Part shown: positions 48,851 through 61,031 of the stretch, piece after piece
How the letters are laid out: each line of letters starts with the position of its first letter
How positions within the stretch are numbered: the stretch's first letter is position 1
Assembly: GCA_013400975.1 (NCBI GenBank)
Contig: WBMZ01011883.1
Location: forward strand, 1-64,000
DNA length: 64,000 nt
Direction: 5' to 3'
From: Atrichornis clamosus
Taxonomy: Eukaryota > Chordata > Aves > Passeriformes > Menuridae
The notes under the pieces: generated by a model
What the model was told of the DNA's origin: nothing
Seen by the model: the letters and a program-made list of their open reading frames with translations, nothing else
The model's database searches: none
Program-made: the position numbers and the translations under genes

Positions 48851-48978
48851 AGCCATGTAAGGTTTGCAGCCAGCATCCATGGTCTTGGCAACTGAGTCCA
48901 CCAAGTAGCCGCTGATCCCAAAGTCGCACATTTTCACGTGCCCCTCCTTGTTGATCAGCACGTTGGAGGGCTTCACGT
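48851..48978 (-). CDS. MAP2K3: MAP2K3 coding segment 9 (residues 191-233, DFG and activation loop)
   Basis: Carries VKPSNVLINKEGHVKMCDFG and the loop with SVAKT. Ser219 and Thr223 correspond to the human residues phosphorylated by upstream MAP3Ks. It ends YMA, the Ala of the APE motif. Acceptor CTCAG, donor GTAAGTG. Confidence 0.97.
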
Positions 48979-49735
48979 CTGAGAGGGAACACAAGAGGGC
49001 AAATTGGGCCTCTGCAGGGCTGTTGGAGAGTCTGAGACAAGACAGACAATTCCCTGCAGGCCCAGGAGGGACCAGGCAGGTCCCAACGCAAGAGCAGGGA
49101 GACAGAACCCCACCAGTCTTATTTCAAGGTAAACTTATTTTCACAGGTAAACTATAACCATGTCCTTCAGGCAGAATAAAATGTTGAGGAGTTAATCCCC
49201 AACTCCTAAGGACAAATTTATGAGCCCAGCATAGCCTTAAAAGCAGAATTCTACCAAATTCTCAGGACAGTTTGTCTCATGCACATCATGATCTGTCCAC
49301 AACTACACAAGGGACTAGACCAGGATGAAGGGCAGGACCCAGGTGTTACAATTCCCACCTGTGATTTGATAAGGTCTCCTTCAGCCCTCACCTTGCTAGA
49401 ATTACCCAGCCAGGAAGATTTGGGGATTTTGTCTCCAAGAGCTGCCTTCGAGGCCCCTCTGTGCTCCAAGAGAGACAGAGATGATCATAAAATAGAGGCA
49501 GTGAGGAATTCAGTTGTTACACTCCTCTCAAGGAGGAAGAGAGCAACATCCTGCAAGAAGGGATGACCTCAGGGACAAGCCTTGAGCATCCAGATTTGTC
49601 CACCTAAGTACCAGCAGATCCCACTTTAGGCATCCCAGAGGGACACACCACACATCCCCTGGAAAGAAGTCATCCCATAGCTGATTTCAAGGTTAGCTCT
49701 CCAGCCACACTCCACTAAGCCCATCCAGCACCCAC

Positions 49736-49787
49736 CTCTATGGATTACGGACAGTTTACTGTGCAGGTGCTCCAGAGCTCGTACAAT
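49736..49787 (-). CDS. MAP2K3: MAP2K3 coding segment 8 (residues 174-191, start of catalytic loop)
   Basis: A 52-base exon reading IVRALEHLHSKLSVIHR plus one base. The catalytic Asp191 of HRD is split across the intron (G|AC). Acceptor CCCCAG, donor GTGGGTG. Confidence 0.97.
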
Positions 49788-49927
49788 CTGGGGACAAAGA
49801 GAATGAAAAAGCACCCATGAGTCACACACAGCTGCCAAGCACTGCAAACACACCACGGGCCTCAGCAGAGGCCTCCAACAGGCTCAGGGGATGCACAAAC
49901 CCAGGTAGGAACCCAAGAGCCACTCAC

Positions 49928-50044
49928 AGACACAGCCATTTTTCCCAAAATGTCTTCAGGGATGGTTTTCTTCTTCTCCAGTACTTTCTTGTAGAATTTA
50001 TCTAGGGAGGTGTCCATGAGTTCCATGCAGATCCACACGTCACC
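49928..50044 (-). CDS. MAP2K3: MAP2K3 coding segment 7 (residues 135-173)
   Basis: Reads GDVWICMELMDTSLDKFYKK and continues to IPEDILGKMAVS: kinase hinge, helix D and the start of helix E. The VLEKKKT stretch differs from human VLDKNMT, a surface loop where change is expected. Acceptor CTGCAG, donor GTGAGTG, phase 0 at both ends. Confidence 0.97.
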
Positions 50045-50480
50045 CTGCAGGTGGAGAGAAAACAGTTGAGAGGGAATTCCCTGGAAATCTGTGGGAGCTG
50101 AAAAGCGTGGTGGGGATGGATGGACAAATGGACACTGTTCTTTTCACACAGCAAAGCCACTTTCCACGCAGCCACACCATCAACACAGGCTCTGCACTCA
50201 ACAGCGACGGGCAGAGATGTCCAGGTGCCACCAAAGCCACCTGTGGTGGCCTCCCTTTGAGGGTCTGCCCCAAAGTCAGTCCAGGCCATGGAGAACGTGC
50301 TCAGGCATCTGCCATGGAAGTGAGGAATGGCATCTGCCTGAAGGAGGGAAGCCTTTGACTTTCAGCCATGGCAGCACCTCCAACAGCCCAGCTGGGCTGA
50401 AGGACACAGAGGAGTTTGGGGACAGTTTGGTGCCTCCAGTGCAATCCCAGGTGCCCAGCAGGCCCCCACCAGGTCAGTAC

Positions 50481-50600
50481 CTCACGGAAGAGGGCTCCAT
50501 AGAAGGTGACTGTGTAGAAGCAGTCTACAGTCCTCATGGAGATGTCCAGGTCCATCAACAACCTCTTCTGCTCCTGAGTGTTCACAGTGGCTCGAATCCT
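50481..50600 (-). CDS. MAP2K3: MAP2K3 coding segment 6 (residues 95-134)
   Basis: Reads from RIRATVNTQEQKRLLMDLDI to TVTFYGALFRE, covering helix C and beta strands 4-5 of the N-lobe. The DCFYTV triplet context is MKK3-type (MKK6 has DCPFTV). Acceptor TCTCAG, donor GTACTGA, phase 0 at both ends. Confidence 0.97.
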
Positions 50601-51071
50601 CTGAGACAAACATGAAAAAACAAGGGTTTGCTATAGGTGGGGTGACACCATCACCCCCCAGTCTGACTCACAGGACCTGTGGTTCTGGGGCCAGGCCAAG
50701 TATTTTATCCTTATTTTGCCCCCAGCAGCACCCAGGAGACACCCAGATTCCCTCTGCCAGACAGAACCTTAATGAATGCCAAACCCTTGGCAAGCTCTGC
50801 AGCGGATGCAGGGCCAGGCCAGCAGCCTGGACAGGCACTTTGACATCCCAACCTTGCACCAATCCTGGATTTCCAAGCCTGTTATCAATCCCACCGTGCC
50901 CAGCCAGTATCTGCACAGACCCTTCACCAGCAAACCACACCAGGAACACCAGAAGGTGCCAAACCCAGATAAGCCCCTCCCCATTTTGCCACAACCACAG
51001 TGGAGCTCAGCAATTCCTCTGCTCCTCTGGAGCCGCCCATCCTGCTCTCCATCCCACTCAGGTGTCCTCAC

Positions 51072-51185
51072 CTTCACAGCCATGATGGTGCCACTCTGTG
51101 CGTGCCGGACCTTCTCCACCACGCCATAGGCCCCCCGGCCCAGCTCCGAAATGGCCACCAGGTCATCAGCTTCCACCTCGAAGTT
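51072..51185 (-). CDS. MAP2K3: MAP2K3 coding segment 5 (residues 57-94, glycine loop and catalytic lysine)
   Basis: Starts NFEVEADDLVAISELGRGAYG and ends IMAVK. It holds the nucleotide-binding loop GRGAYG (72-77), and the catalytic Lys94 is the last codon of the exon. The EVEADDLV and RHAQSGTIM stretches are diagnostic for MKK3 against MKK6 (EVKADDLE, RHVPSGQIM). Acceptor CTGAAG, an AAG rather than CAG; donor GTGAGGA. Phase 0 at both ends. Confidence 0.97.
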
Positions 51186-54067
51186 CTTCAGGGAGAGAGG
51201 AAAAAACAACATCAGGCACAAGCACATTTATCAACAAGGACATCAGCAGAGGTCCAACACTTCCAGCTCACTCATGCCCAGCATTTCAAACGACCTACAG
51301 GTACCTACAGGGCTCCAGAGGCACCACACTTAGACAAGATGAGTGTATTTTTCACAGCCCAAACCCTCTCACCCCACACTCACCAGGGCACATTTAATTC
51401 CCCCTCTGCAGCTGGAAATCAGGACTTTCATCTTTTAAAGCCAGGGCACGTTGCCACCAGAAAGGGCACCAAAGGTTGGTGCCTCTCTGCCTGCTTGGGA
51501 TTACTCACACAAGGGAATTTCTGCAGTTGCTGAACTCTTTGCAGGATTTTAACAGCTCCTGTGCCAACAAGGGGAGCAGTCAGGAGCCTCCACCACAGCT
51601 CCAAACTCGTGTGCAGCCAGGGATCCCTCACATCTCCCCACATCCCAAAAATCATCAGTCACAAATACACCTGTGACTGTCTAATATTACCTGTGCAAAG
51701 CCTCTCTTAGACAGGATGCACACACCAACTCAATTGCTAATTATCAGGGAGTTCAGATGGGTTTTACCTGCTGTCAGCACCTCCTACCACCAAAAAGCTG
51801 CCAGCAAGGTAAAACCTGAGTTGACACCAAGAAAACAACTACCTAAGTGTTTCTTCAAGCTGGAAAAAAACCCCCATGGCCAGTGCTCAGCCCAGCGAGT
51901 GCCCAACATAGCAGGGAGCCAGAGAGCTCCTGCACAACCCACAAACAAGTTTCCCTAAAGACACGTTCCCCTGTAATTGCTGGCTCTGCTGGGCAGGGCA
52001 CGAACCGAGTGAGACAAGGGCTATTTTGGGACGCTGCATTCATCGCTCCTAATAAGTCACAGGCCTCCTTTTAGCCAGGCTTTATCCAGCCTCCAGTTTT
52101 CCTCCGGTCTCAGGGAATGAAAATAATACCAGGATGCCAAATTGCCCCAGTGGCCACAAAGGCAGCAAGGGTGGGAAAGAGGCAGGGCACAGCTCCGGAT
52201 ACGGTGCCTGCGAGCTACGCCCTGAGCGGGGAGAGAGGAAGCGGCCGCTGGCGTGGAGGAGCCAGGCTGGGAGATGTGGCTGCCGGGCTCCTGGCCAGCA
52301 CTGTCCCCTTGGCACTGGCCACAGCAGCCACCAGCTCTGCCGGCCCTTCCCGCCAGCCCCAGCTCTGCTGATTCCAGCCAGATGTGGCTGCGGATTCCAG
52401 CCAGATGTGGCTGGCGGGCGGGGAGCGAGGCAGGGCTGTGCCTGAGCTCAGCACTGAGCTATGCGCTGCCCAGCACAGGAAGGTGCCGGCCCTTTCCTGG
52501 GCAGGACGTGGATCCTGAAATGAGGAGAGCAGGGTTAGGGGGAATGTCCGACCTCCCACCTCGGGCAGAGGAGCAGTGCTGGCTCCAGGAAGGATCTGGT
52601 GGTGCTGTTCAGGACACGTGTTCTGCAGTTGTTCCAGGTTATTGTGTTTTTCCTTTCCTGGCACTTGCCCTAAGGCTTCCCCAGGAGCTGGCGGTTCCCA
52701 GCACACTCCAGGAACCAGCGCTGCCCTGCCCAGCAACAAGAGGTGATGGATGCACCCACAGGGCCAGCGCTTCCCTCCCAGGACAACGGGATGCACAGCA
52801 TGGCCTGTGCAGATCCCATGGACCTGAGGTCACCATCTGCCCCCATGGCCTCAAGCTGGACTTCTGCCCAAGTCCTCTTCTCCATCATGTCAGTCCAAAA
52901 CACCTGGACCAGGCCCTTCCTGCAAACACTGGAGCAGGCAAGGAAGTGCCTGTTGAGTTTTCCCTAAGCTGCAGCACTGTCCCCGTGCACACACCATGCC
53001 CAGGCTGCCACAGAGAGCATCTCTCCCAGAGTTATTGCGACACACAACACAAGGCCCAGAAAACAGCACAGGCAGCAGGATTGTTCCCTGGACCCAGCCA
53101 ACACTTCCTCTCCTCTCCCCTAAACCTTGCACTGAGGCCAAGGGACCCAGATCCCATCAGCCAAGACACCTCCCAGCCTGGAAGGGTCTAGATATAGGGC
53201 TGATCCAATGCAGGGTATTTTTAGCTCGTTTGCAAACAACTTCTGCAGCCCCAGGAGAGCCCATAACAAGAGAACTAAATAAAAGAGAGACAGTGGCTAT
53301 TTCTAGAAGCGTTTTTCATCAGGTCACTAGGAAAGACTTTGGAGAACCAGAGAGAAGCTTTGTGCCCAGCTCCTCCTGGGCCTCAGGCAGTAACACAGAC
53401 CTGTGGGTACACAGGATAAAGATACTTTGTTTGGGGCAGTCTGTGAGTGTGGTGAGGCCACCCTGATTTAGGGTAGATGGGCTGGGTCATCATAGAATGG
53501 CTTAGATTGGAAGGGACCTTAAAAATCATCCAGTTCCATCCCCCCTGCCATGGGCAAGGACAAATTCCACTAGACCAGGTTACTCCAAGCCCCGTCCAAC
53601 CTGGCCTCAAACACTTCCAGGGATGGGGCAGCCACAGCTTCTCTCCATCCCTTCAGACCAAGGTGGGTGGTGGCACTGCCAAGGGACTGCTGTGATCTCC
53701 CACTATGAACAAAACTGCCCAGGTGGCCTTTGATGTCACCCAGCTGCCTCCTGCAGGCAGGAGAGACCAGCCAGAGAGTGCACGGGGTCAGGGACAAGCC
53801 ATCTTGCAGGCGGGCTGACACATTCAGCTCCCCCACAGTCACTGCTCTAAATACACGTGGACACCCCATTGCTCCACAGGGAAAGGGTCCTGCTGTGGGA
53901 TGTCACATCCCTGCAAAGTTGTACCCCATGAGGCTGCACCAGGAGGGCACCAGCCAACTCACTCTGGAATCTCAAGATCTGATCTGACAGAGCTCTCCAT
54001 GCACAGAGGAAAACAAAATTGGAACCAAGCAAGAAAAAAAAAAAAAACCAAACCCATTGGCACATAC
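51186..54067 (-). other. MAP2K3 intron 4
   Basis: 2.9 kb containing the CR1 fragment at 53,488-53,650. A direct repeat of about 17 bases (GATTCCAGCCAGATGTGG) stands in tandem at about 52,369-52,411. Nothing else was recognised. Confidence 0.55.
53488..53650 (-). mobile_element. CR1 LINE 3' fragment
   Basis: Read on the minus strand this is the CR1 tail: GAAGCTGTGGCTGCCCCATC, then TGGAAGTGTTTGAGGCCAGG, TAGTGGAATTTG, GACCTT..CCAATC and a terminal CATTCTATGATG. It is 5'-truncated, as CR1 copies usually are, and sits in the sense direction within MAP2K3 intron 4. Confidence 0.93.
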
Positions 54068-54116
54068 TTTATCTCCGATGGTAATGAATGCCCTGGAGTC
54101 CAAGTTCCTCGGGGGC
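54068..54116 (-). CDS. MAP2K3: MAP2K3 coding segment 4 (residues 40-56)
   Basis: A 49-base exon reading PPRNLDSRAFITIGDK after the split Thr40 codon. It matches the human linker PPRNLDSRTFITIGDR preceding the kinase domain almost residue for residue. Acceptor TTGCAG, donor GTATGTG. Confidence 0.95.
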
Positions 54117-55933
54117 CTGCAAGAAAAGACACAGAGTCAGAGGCAAGCCCAGCTTCGCTAACCCTCTTGGCCAGAGCCAGGTTCCAGGTTTCACATTCCT
54201 CTGAGCGCTCTCAGCTGCTGCTTTCCCCCCTGTGCCTTGCCGTGGGTTCCAACCAGCCCCCTCCACACGCCCACGAACGCTTTAATCGTGCCAGAAACGC
54301 CTCAGCCCACACCCACGAGGCACAGGGAGAACGCCGGGGAGTCAGCCAGGTGAGATGTGCACCAAACCACCAGGCTGTGAAACCCATTCCTGCTCGGGAG
54401 ATGCGCCTGAGGGACCGAGGCCCGGCGGGATGAGAGGATCCTGTGGCAGAGCAGCTCAGCCGCCGTGTTTTGACAGGCAGGAGTTGTAACAGCACGGCCA
54501 CGTAGCCCGAAACGCACGCGAGGGAACAACAGGTAATTCCTCCCCTGTGAGTCACTTGTGTACACTCTGCTGCCTGTGCCAGGCAGGCACAGCAGGCAGC
54601 ACGTCGCTGTCACCCTTTGCACAGCGCCAGCCAGGCGAAAGTTGTCCTTTATGGCTTTTTTCCTCATTGCCGCCCACTTCCCATTATGGGCAGCACGGTA
54701 CTTTTCAGAGCCATCATGAGTGTCCTGCCCCTCGTGCCTCCCTTCTGTGCTCTCCCCATCCCCTGGGACCTTCTAAGAGCAGAGATTGCCCAACTGGTTT
54801 GGTCTCTCAATTCCCATCAGCGCAACCTCCGGCTTCAAGGAAGTACTTTGGGCTCGGAGAAAAAAAGCCTTGCACTGCGCAAATATTTGCACTGCAGCTT
54901 GAAAAGCACGGAAAAAAAGGAGCTGTGGGCAGCTTGCACCAGCCTCTGGGCACGCAAAGCCCTGCAGACTCCAGCATGAGGCCTTGTCCAGGGGGAGTTC
55001 AAACCCTGGCAGGAGCAGAGGCAGATGTGCCCCGGGGGAAGGAGGTGGCTGTCACAGCAGGGCTTGGCTGTGCATGTGGGGCTGCACAGCATCCATGGGG
55101 GAGTTCCCCTGCCTCCCCCCTTTCTACCTGGGGTTTTCAGTAGTGATATTTCCCTTTGAGGGATTTCACTGCTCTCCTGGAGCTGGGAGAGTTCTCTAGA
55201 ACAGGTTGCTGGAGCAAACAAGGCGCAACAGTGGCGATGCAGGCCGAGGTGTTTTGGAAGAGCACCATGGAAGAGGAATTTTAGCCGTCTGCTCTTTGTC
55301 AAACCAAGCTCTGCTACCCTGGGCTCTCCCCCATGGCATAACAAGCATCAGGAGCACGAAGCAAACAGGGCAGGGAGAAATTCCAGTGCCCTGAGATACT
55401 GCTGGGCACCAGCCCCAGCACCAAACAGCACAACAGTGCAAGATGTCTGTGTCCTCCTTGTGCAGTGGTAAAGAGCCGCAAACAACTCAAACTAATCCTG
55501 ATTCTCAGGTCATGTAAAACATTCCCCAACCTTCGTGCCTCTGCCTTCTGCCATGGTCCAGCTGCCACCACCTCTTCTCTTCCCCCGCACTAAAAACCTT
55601 CCCCTCTTCATCCCTTGGCCAGATCCACTCTCTCTACCACATCTTTGCCCTTTGGCATCAGCAGAGCCATGGCAGAAAGAGAGAGGAGAGCTTCCCAGAG
55701 GACTGTGAGTCTTTGCTTTTAGGACATTTCAAACCAAACTGGCACCTCCCAGAGAGACACACGCTGTGCACGTGTCTGCAAACACATGTGCAATTCCTTC
55801 TGATCACCCACGAGCCAGAGCTTAAGAGAAAAGAATAACTGTGTTGATTTTGTGAAGTCTTCACAGGCTATTCCTCTCAAGAAAGTGCCAAATCCAGCTC
55901 TGGAGAACCTCTTTAAGCAGCAGAAATACTCAC
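54117..55933 (-). other. MAP2K3 intron 3
   Basis: 1.8 kb of unique sequence. CpGs cluster around 54,270-54,520, which could mark an internal regulatory element. No coding or repeat content was recognised. Confidence 0.55.
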
Positions 55934-56003
55934 GTTGTGTTGGCAACGGGTGGTTTGATGGGGACACATGTTATCCTCAGATCCCGTTTCTTCTTGCCTT
56001 TCA
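55934..56003 (-). CDS. MAP2K3: MAP2K3 coding segment 3 (residues 17-40, p38 docking motif)
   Basis: Reads KGKKKRDLRITCVPIKPPVANT with split codons at both ends. It contains the basic-hydrophobic D-site (KKKR followed by L-x-I) that MAP2Ks use to bind their MAP kinase; human MKK3 has KSKRKKDLRI at this place. The acceptor is CTTCCAG and the donor GTGAGTA. Codon 40 (AC|G, Thr) is completed by the next exon. Confidence 0.92.
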
Positions 56004-56355
56004 CTGGAAGACAGAAAGCACATGTGAGCAACTGGCTTTTTGCTTTTTTTCCTTCAAGCTTCATCTTCCCAGCAGCCATCAGGCAGGGGATGCAGGGCTT
56101 GGACTCCCTCACCATGGTCAGCAAAATGCCAAGAAGGTGACAGTGACCATTTGCCCAAAATTTCAGGCAGGATCCAGAAGCACAAGTGGGTCTTAATGTC
56201 ACTGTCGAGCATTTCCCTGCAGAAATATCCAGGGGTGCAGCCAAGCACTGTATTCCAGAAGTGCTCTGTACTCTTCATGGCTGTTAACAGTCCCCTCACT
56301 TTGAGGATTTAAACCTTTTATGGGGTTAAAGCTGTGATTTCTGCTGGGCACTTAC

Positions 56356-56388
56356 CTGGTTTGTGTGGCTCCAAGGATCCTTTGGAAT
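56356..56388 (-). CDS. MAP2K3: MAP2K3 coding segment 2 (33-base exon, residues 6-17)
   Basis: A 33-base exon between a pyrimidine tract ending TTTCAG and a donor GTAAGTG. It reads DSKGSLEPHKP with split codons at both ends (phase 1 in, phase 1 out), so skipping it keeps frame. It extends the unstructured N-terminus before the docking motif. The residues do not resemble the human N-terminus as I remember it, so identity rests on splice signals and phase compatibility. Confidence 0.75.
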
Positions 56389-59300
56389 CTGAAAGAGAGA
56401 AAGGAGACAGCAGCTCAGCCTTCACGCTCCAGTCAAACAAGATACTGGCCCCGTATCCCTCGTGGCCCATGGACCCAGGAGAGCTCCAGGAGAGGGAGGC
56501 AGCTGGGCTTTGGGAGCGCAGCCAAGCCTGGCCCCATCCCCGTTTCTCCAGCCACAAGAGGTCCCCACGCCATTAGTGATGTGCAGGGCTCCCAAAAACC
56601 CTCCCTGTCCAGAGGCTCCTTGGCCCCCAGGCCCCTGGCCCCAGCCTGGCCTTTGTGGGAAGAGCCAGAGCTGGATCTGGCATGAAGGGCAATGACCGTC
56701 CAGCAAAACCAAGGGGTTAGTCCCAGCAGGAGACAGGACGCCCAAGGCACAATGAATGCAAAACAGGGAAAACCCAGACACGGGCTGGCTGCCAGCCAGC
56801 AGTGAACCCATCACAAACCCAGGCTCACACAGGCTGAGACCTGCTGGACAAGACACCAGGAGTGACCAGCAAGAGGATGCTCTTGTCCTGCTCTTCCCAA
56901 CTCCAAACAGCCCTGAGATATCAACACTGCTGCAGAGGGAAATGGGGCTCAGGCAGGGCCAGGACAGGCCAAACACCTGCAGGTGAAAACACCACCCCAG
57001 CTCACAGGGAAAACAAACCAACCCCAAGGGGGTGAAGTGCTGCAACTGAGAGCACTGAGGCCCTGATCCCCCCAGGAGAGACAAGGGGGCAGCTGCACTT
57101 TGCAGCTGAAGGTGCTTCTGGCTGCACAGAGCTGGGAGATGCACCAGAAAGCAGCAACATCAAGGTGTGCTCCAGGCACGGGGCTGGGAGCAGACAGCTC
57201 AGCGTGGCCTTGGACAGCCTTTCAAAACAGCTCCTACCTGCCTGGCTGCCAGGAGCAGCAGGCGTGTGGACAAAGTCCAGCACTCCAAAGGCTGCCAGGC
57301 AAGGGAGGGGAGAGGCGAGGAGCTGGAATTTCAGCAGGAGATGCAGCACCGTGCGAGAGCTCCTGCACCTGCAGCAAGACAGAAGGGCAGGACATGTCCA
57401 ACATGTCCCCAGCACTGACAGCCCCCATCCTTGTCCCCTGCCAGCTCCAAGATAAAACAGGTGCCTGGGACTCACTTTTCCAGCCCTGTCCTTCCCCAGA
57501 TGCAAACCTCACTGAGGTTGCAGGCTAAAGCTGGTCTGCAACGTAGTGCAAAGGTCCCAACTGCAGGACCAGCAGCATCTCTCCCTGCTGAGGGAATCAG
57601 CACGGATCAGTCCCTACCTACATCTAATCTGTCACTTTTCCTGCATCAGAGCTGACCCATGAGCTCCAGGACCAGTGCAGTTTCCATGAGTGGTGTGAAC
57701 TTCCAGCTGAGTGAAACCAGCCAAAGAGCCTCTCCACCCCAAACCGATCCCGTTTGGATGGAAACCACCTCTGGAGACCTGACCATGTCACAGCAATCAC
57801 AAGTCCTAATTTGTGAGCCTGCAGAGTTTCCCTTCCCCATCGCCCACCCAGCAGGGCTGGAGGGGGCACTGTGAATAGCCCCACACACCCACTGATGGCA
57901 CTTTGCAAAATACCCAGTTGAGTAACGACGGGAGCAAACGCAGAACGGAGCCAAAGGAAAGTTGTCTGTGGGTTCAGAAATGCCTCCCCTTCCCACTCCC
58001 AGCCTCTCACTACTCAGTGTGGGAGGCCTAGAACAGAATCTAAAAACTGGGGTCCCCTGAGTCCTTCTGCACCCAGGCATGCTGGGGAGATCTCCCCGGG
58101 CACACATCCTATCCCATCACATCCCATCCCATCCCATCCCATCCCATCCCATCCCATCCCATCCCATCGGAGCAGGAGCCTCGCACTGAGCGTTTCACTC
58201 CTAGGACTTGCTCCAAAACTCAGACTGGTTTTTCTGCAGCCCCCCCCAGCAGTTACCAGCCAGACCTCTACACGAAGCCCTGAAAACCCCCCATCCTGGC
58301 TGGGATTTTGCTCCATCTGTTTGCTCTCCCTCTCCCCAATTGCCATAGTAACCCCACAGAGCCGGCACAAAGCGCCTTCTGTGCCGCCCGGCTCCCCTGG
58401 CACCGCGGCCGTGACTCATGGGGCAGGAGCAGGGTCCACAGGCTCCCGAGCCAGGCATCCCACAGGATGGCCTCAGCCCTTCCTGCAAGAGAGAGGCTTG
58501 AGGGAGCTGGGAGCACCAGGTCTGGGGTTGGGAATCACGGGGTGCATTGTCCGGTGGAGCCCAAGCTTGCAGGAAGGAGGATTTGCAGCATGGATCAGTG
58601 GGGCAGCAAGGGACATGGAGATTCCCCGTTCCAAACCCCCTGCTCTGTACAAGAGTCATTTAATGTGCACTGGCCATGAACTCTGCTGTCACAGGCAGCC
58701 TGCACACCAGCCTACTTCCCTGTACTCCCGAACTACCACCCTTGACTTCCCAGCATTGTACCACTGGAGTCAGCAACCACCCCCTTCCCAGCCTGTCCTG
58801 CCTAGCCCCAATAAGCATTTCCCAGCTCCAGCCTGAAAAAGCACCAATTAAACCAGAGGTATTACACCACCACTCCCAGGCTCTGCTCGGGCCACCTACG
58901 TCGGGCAGAAAACCCAGCTCAGCCCATGCCTGCAGGAATAAAATCACCCGGGATACTGCCCTGCAGCCGGGGAGCTGAGGCAGAGATTGGATTCGTTTGT
59001 TATGGCTGTCCCAGAATTTGCCACGAAATTTCCAGCCCCTAAAAGCTGGCCTGAACGCCTTACTGCTGCGAGCTTCTCCCACTGCTTGTGGCACTGGTGC
59101 TCCTCAAGGAGAGCCCATGCCCTGTTCGGGGTGAATGAGAGTGCAGGAAGAACCAGGGAGGGGAATTAAAAAAAGGGGAAAAAGAGAAAAGCAGAAAGGC
59201 AGTGGGATGGGCATGACATGACCCTGCAACTCAAGCCCTTCAGTCCCAGGGCAGCATTTGCCTCCAGCCCCCGCAGGCAGCTGCCGTCAGCTCCTTCCCA

Positions 59301-61031
59301 CTGGAGAGTCCCTGGCACTCACTGTCTCTCCTACACTTGAGACTCAGCACAATCCCTCCCACATTTGGGATCCCAGTAGGGTTGCTGCAGGAGGAATTGC
59401 TAGAATGTGCACAACTGCTTATGTCACCTGAAAGTCCTGGAAACACTCCAGTTTCCCAGGGCACTGGGCTCTTGCAAGAGGGGTGCCTGTAAGCACAGAA
59501 CGCGGTGTCTGCAAGCACAAGTTCCCCTCAGAGATCCCTCCACGTCGGCTAAAAGGCAGAACGAGGCGATGTGGGGACGCGCCCTGGTTATCCCTGCGTG
59601 CTCCAGGGCTCTGCTGCCAGCCCCGAGCCCACGGGATGGCAGGGCACCATTCTGGGCACAGGAGGGGGCTGCCAGTCACGGACACACACGGCACAGTGCC
59701 CTGCACCCAGGCAGGGGAAAATTAGCTGACAGAAGTTCCTGGTGCGGATGAAATTGTGACCCACGTGATGCTGCAGGCACGTAACTGCATCCTTTATGCT
59801 AAGAAAGGAACCTTTTCCTCCTAAAGAAAAAAAAAAAAAAAAGCCCCACTATTTTTTTTCTCATGCTATAACCTCCACCAGTTAAGAACCACCAGACGTT
59901 TCCTGGAACTGCCTAATTCAACACCGGAATCCTCATTTTTGCCACCACCAACTTCAGCCCTATTAAGTTGCACCTCTCCACGGGAGGTTCTTCCTTCCCA
60001 CTCTGCAGGCGTGGGTGGAGAGAAACGAACAGGACAATCTAAAGAACTGCAAATAAAACTATTTGCCTGAGTCGACCTTTGAAATTAAACCTCTCCGCTG
60101 CCTCCCCAGGGCTCTGTTTGCAGCCCCAGGTGAAGCCCGAGAGCTGCACTGCTTTATTAGTGCTGAGGGAGATGCTTTGGATGCATCCCGGTTCTCCTCG
60201 ATCCGAGGAAGAGAGTCAAATGCCATGGATAGGGCAGAAGGCTGCAGGGTGGGTCCCAGCAAAGAAAAAGCTGGAACAAAAATGCATCAAGGAAAAAACA
60301 AAAAAAAAAGAAATAAAGAAATCCAAGGCAGGGTGCAAAGCTGAGAGGGGAATTTGGGTGCTTGGTCATGAGAGCCAGCTCCTCACAGGCACACTTTGTG
60401 CTATTTTCCACTGCTGGGAGTGGAAAAAGCTATCCGTGGAAGTGGAAAAAGGGCTCTCAACCTGCTGAGAGCCATCACTCATCGGCCCACCGAGGTCCCG
60501 CTGCAGAGGGGCTCCTGCGGGTCATCGCTCCTCACTTCTGCAAAACTGCCAGCCAGGAGCAGGAAAAAAACACACTGCAGAAAAAGCCCCTTGCAGCCCC
60601 AAAACAACCTGTCAGCCTGTGCTGAATCAGAGCTCCCAACTGCTGGGGCCGTGGGCACCCACCTTTCCCATGCAACAGGCAGGGGAGAACCACGCAAGAG
60701 CTGCTGGAAAACCCTGCGTCCCAGGAATGCAACTCAAACCGGAGCCAGAAGCCAGCTTTACCCTCTGCATATTTTCTTCTAGACATGCTAGATTTGGTTG
60801 TCTCTTTTTTTTTTTTTACAGTTAAGATGCCAGAGTTTTAACCCCCCATGAAACATGCAACTTTTCCAGTGCTTTATAAACAGATCCCCAGCTGCAAAAA
60901 CCGACCCCCAGCCCAAGCAAGGAGAAACAAAACTGCATGGATTGACCCCAGAAAGTTACACAGCCTCTTTTAGCACCAAAACCAGCCCTTTGCTCTCCCC
61001 CACCACGTGTTTTGGAAATTGCAACATCTAC
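56389..61031 (-). other. MAP2K3 intron 1
   Basis: 4.6 kb. Apart from the pentamer repeat at 58,105-58,168 and an A-run at about 59,826-59,842, I see no exon-like or repeat-derived sequence. It is uniformly GC-rich, low-complexity-poor spacer. Confidence 0.6.
58105..58168. repeat. (CCCAT)n pentamer repeat in MAP2K3 intron 1
   Basis: About twelve CCCAT units, the first ones imperfect. Same pentamer and same exit sequence (CCCATCGGA) as the array at 29.0 kb. Confidence 0.95.

Noticed and set aside
52253..53191. 312-codon plus-strand frame opposite MAP2K3 intron 4
   Set aside because: Antisense to an intron, no domain recognised, low-complexity residues; a chance frame.
58014..58403. Minus-strand frame with WDGMG repeats
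   Set aside because: A translation of the CCCAT pentamer repeat within MAP2K3 intron 1.
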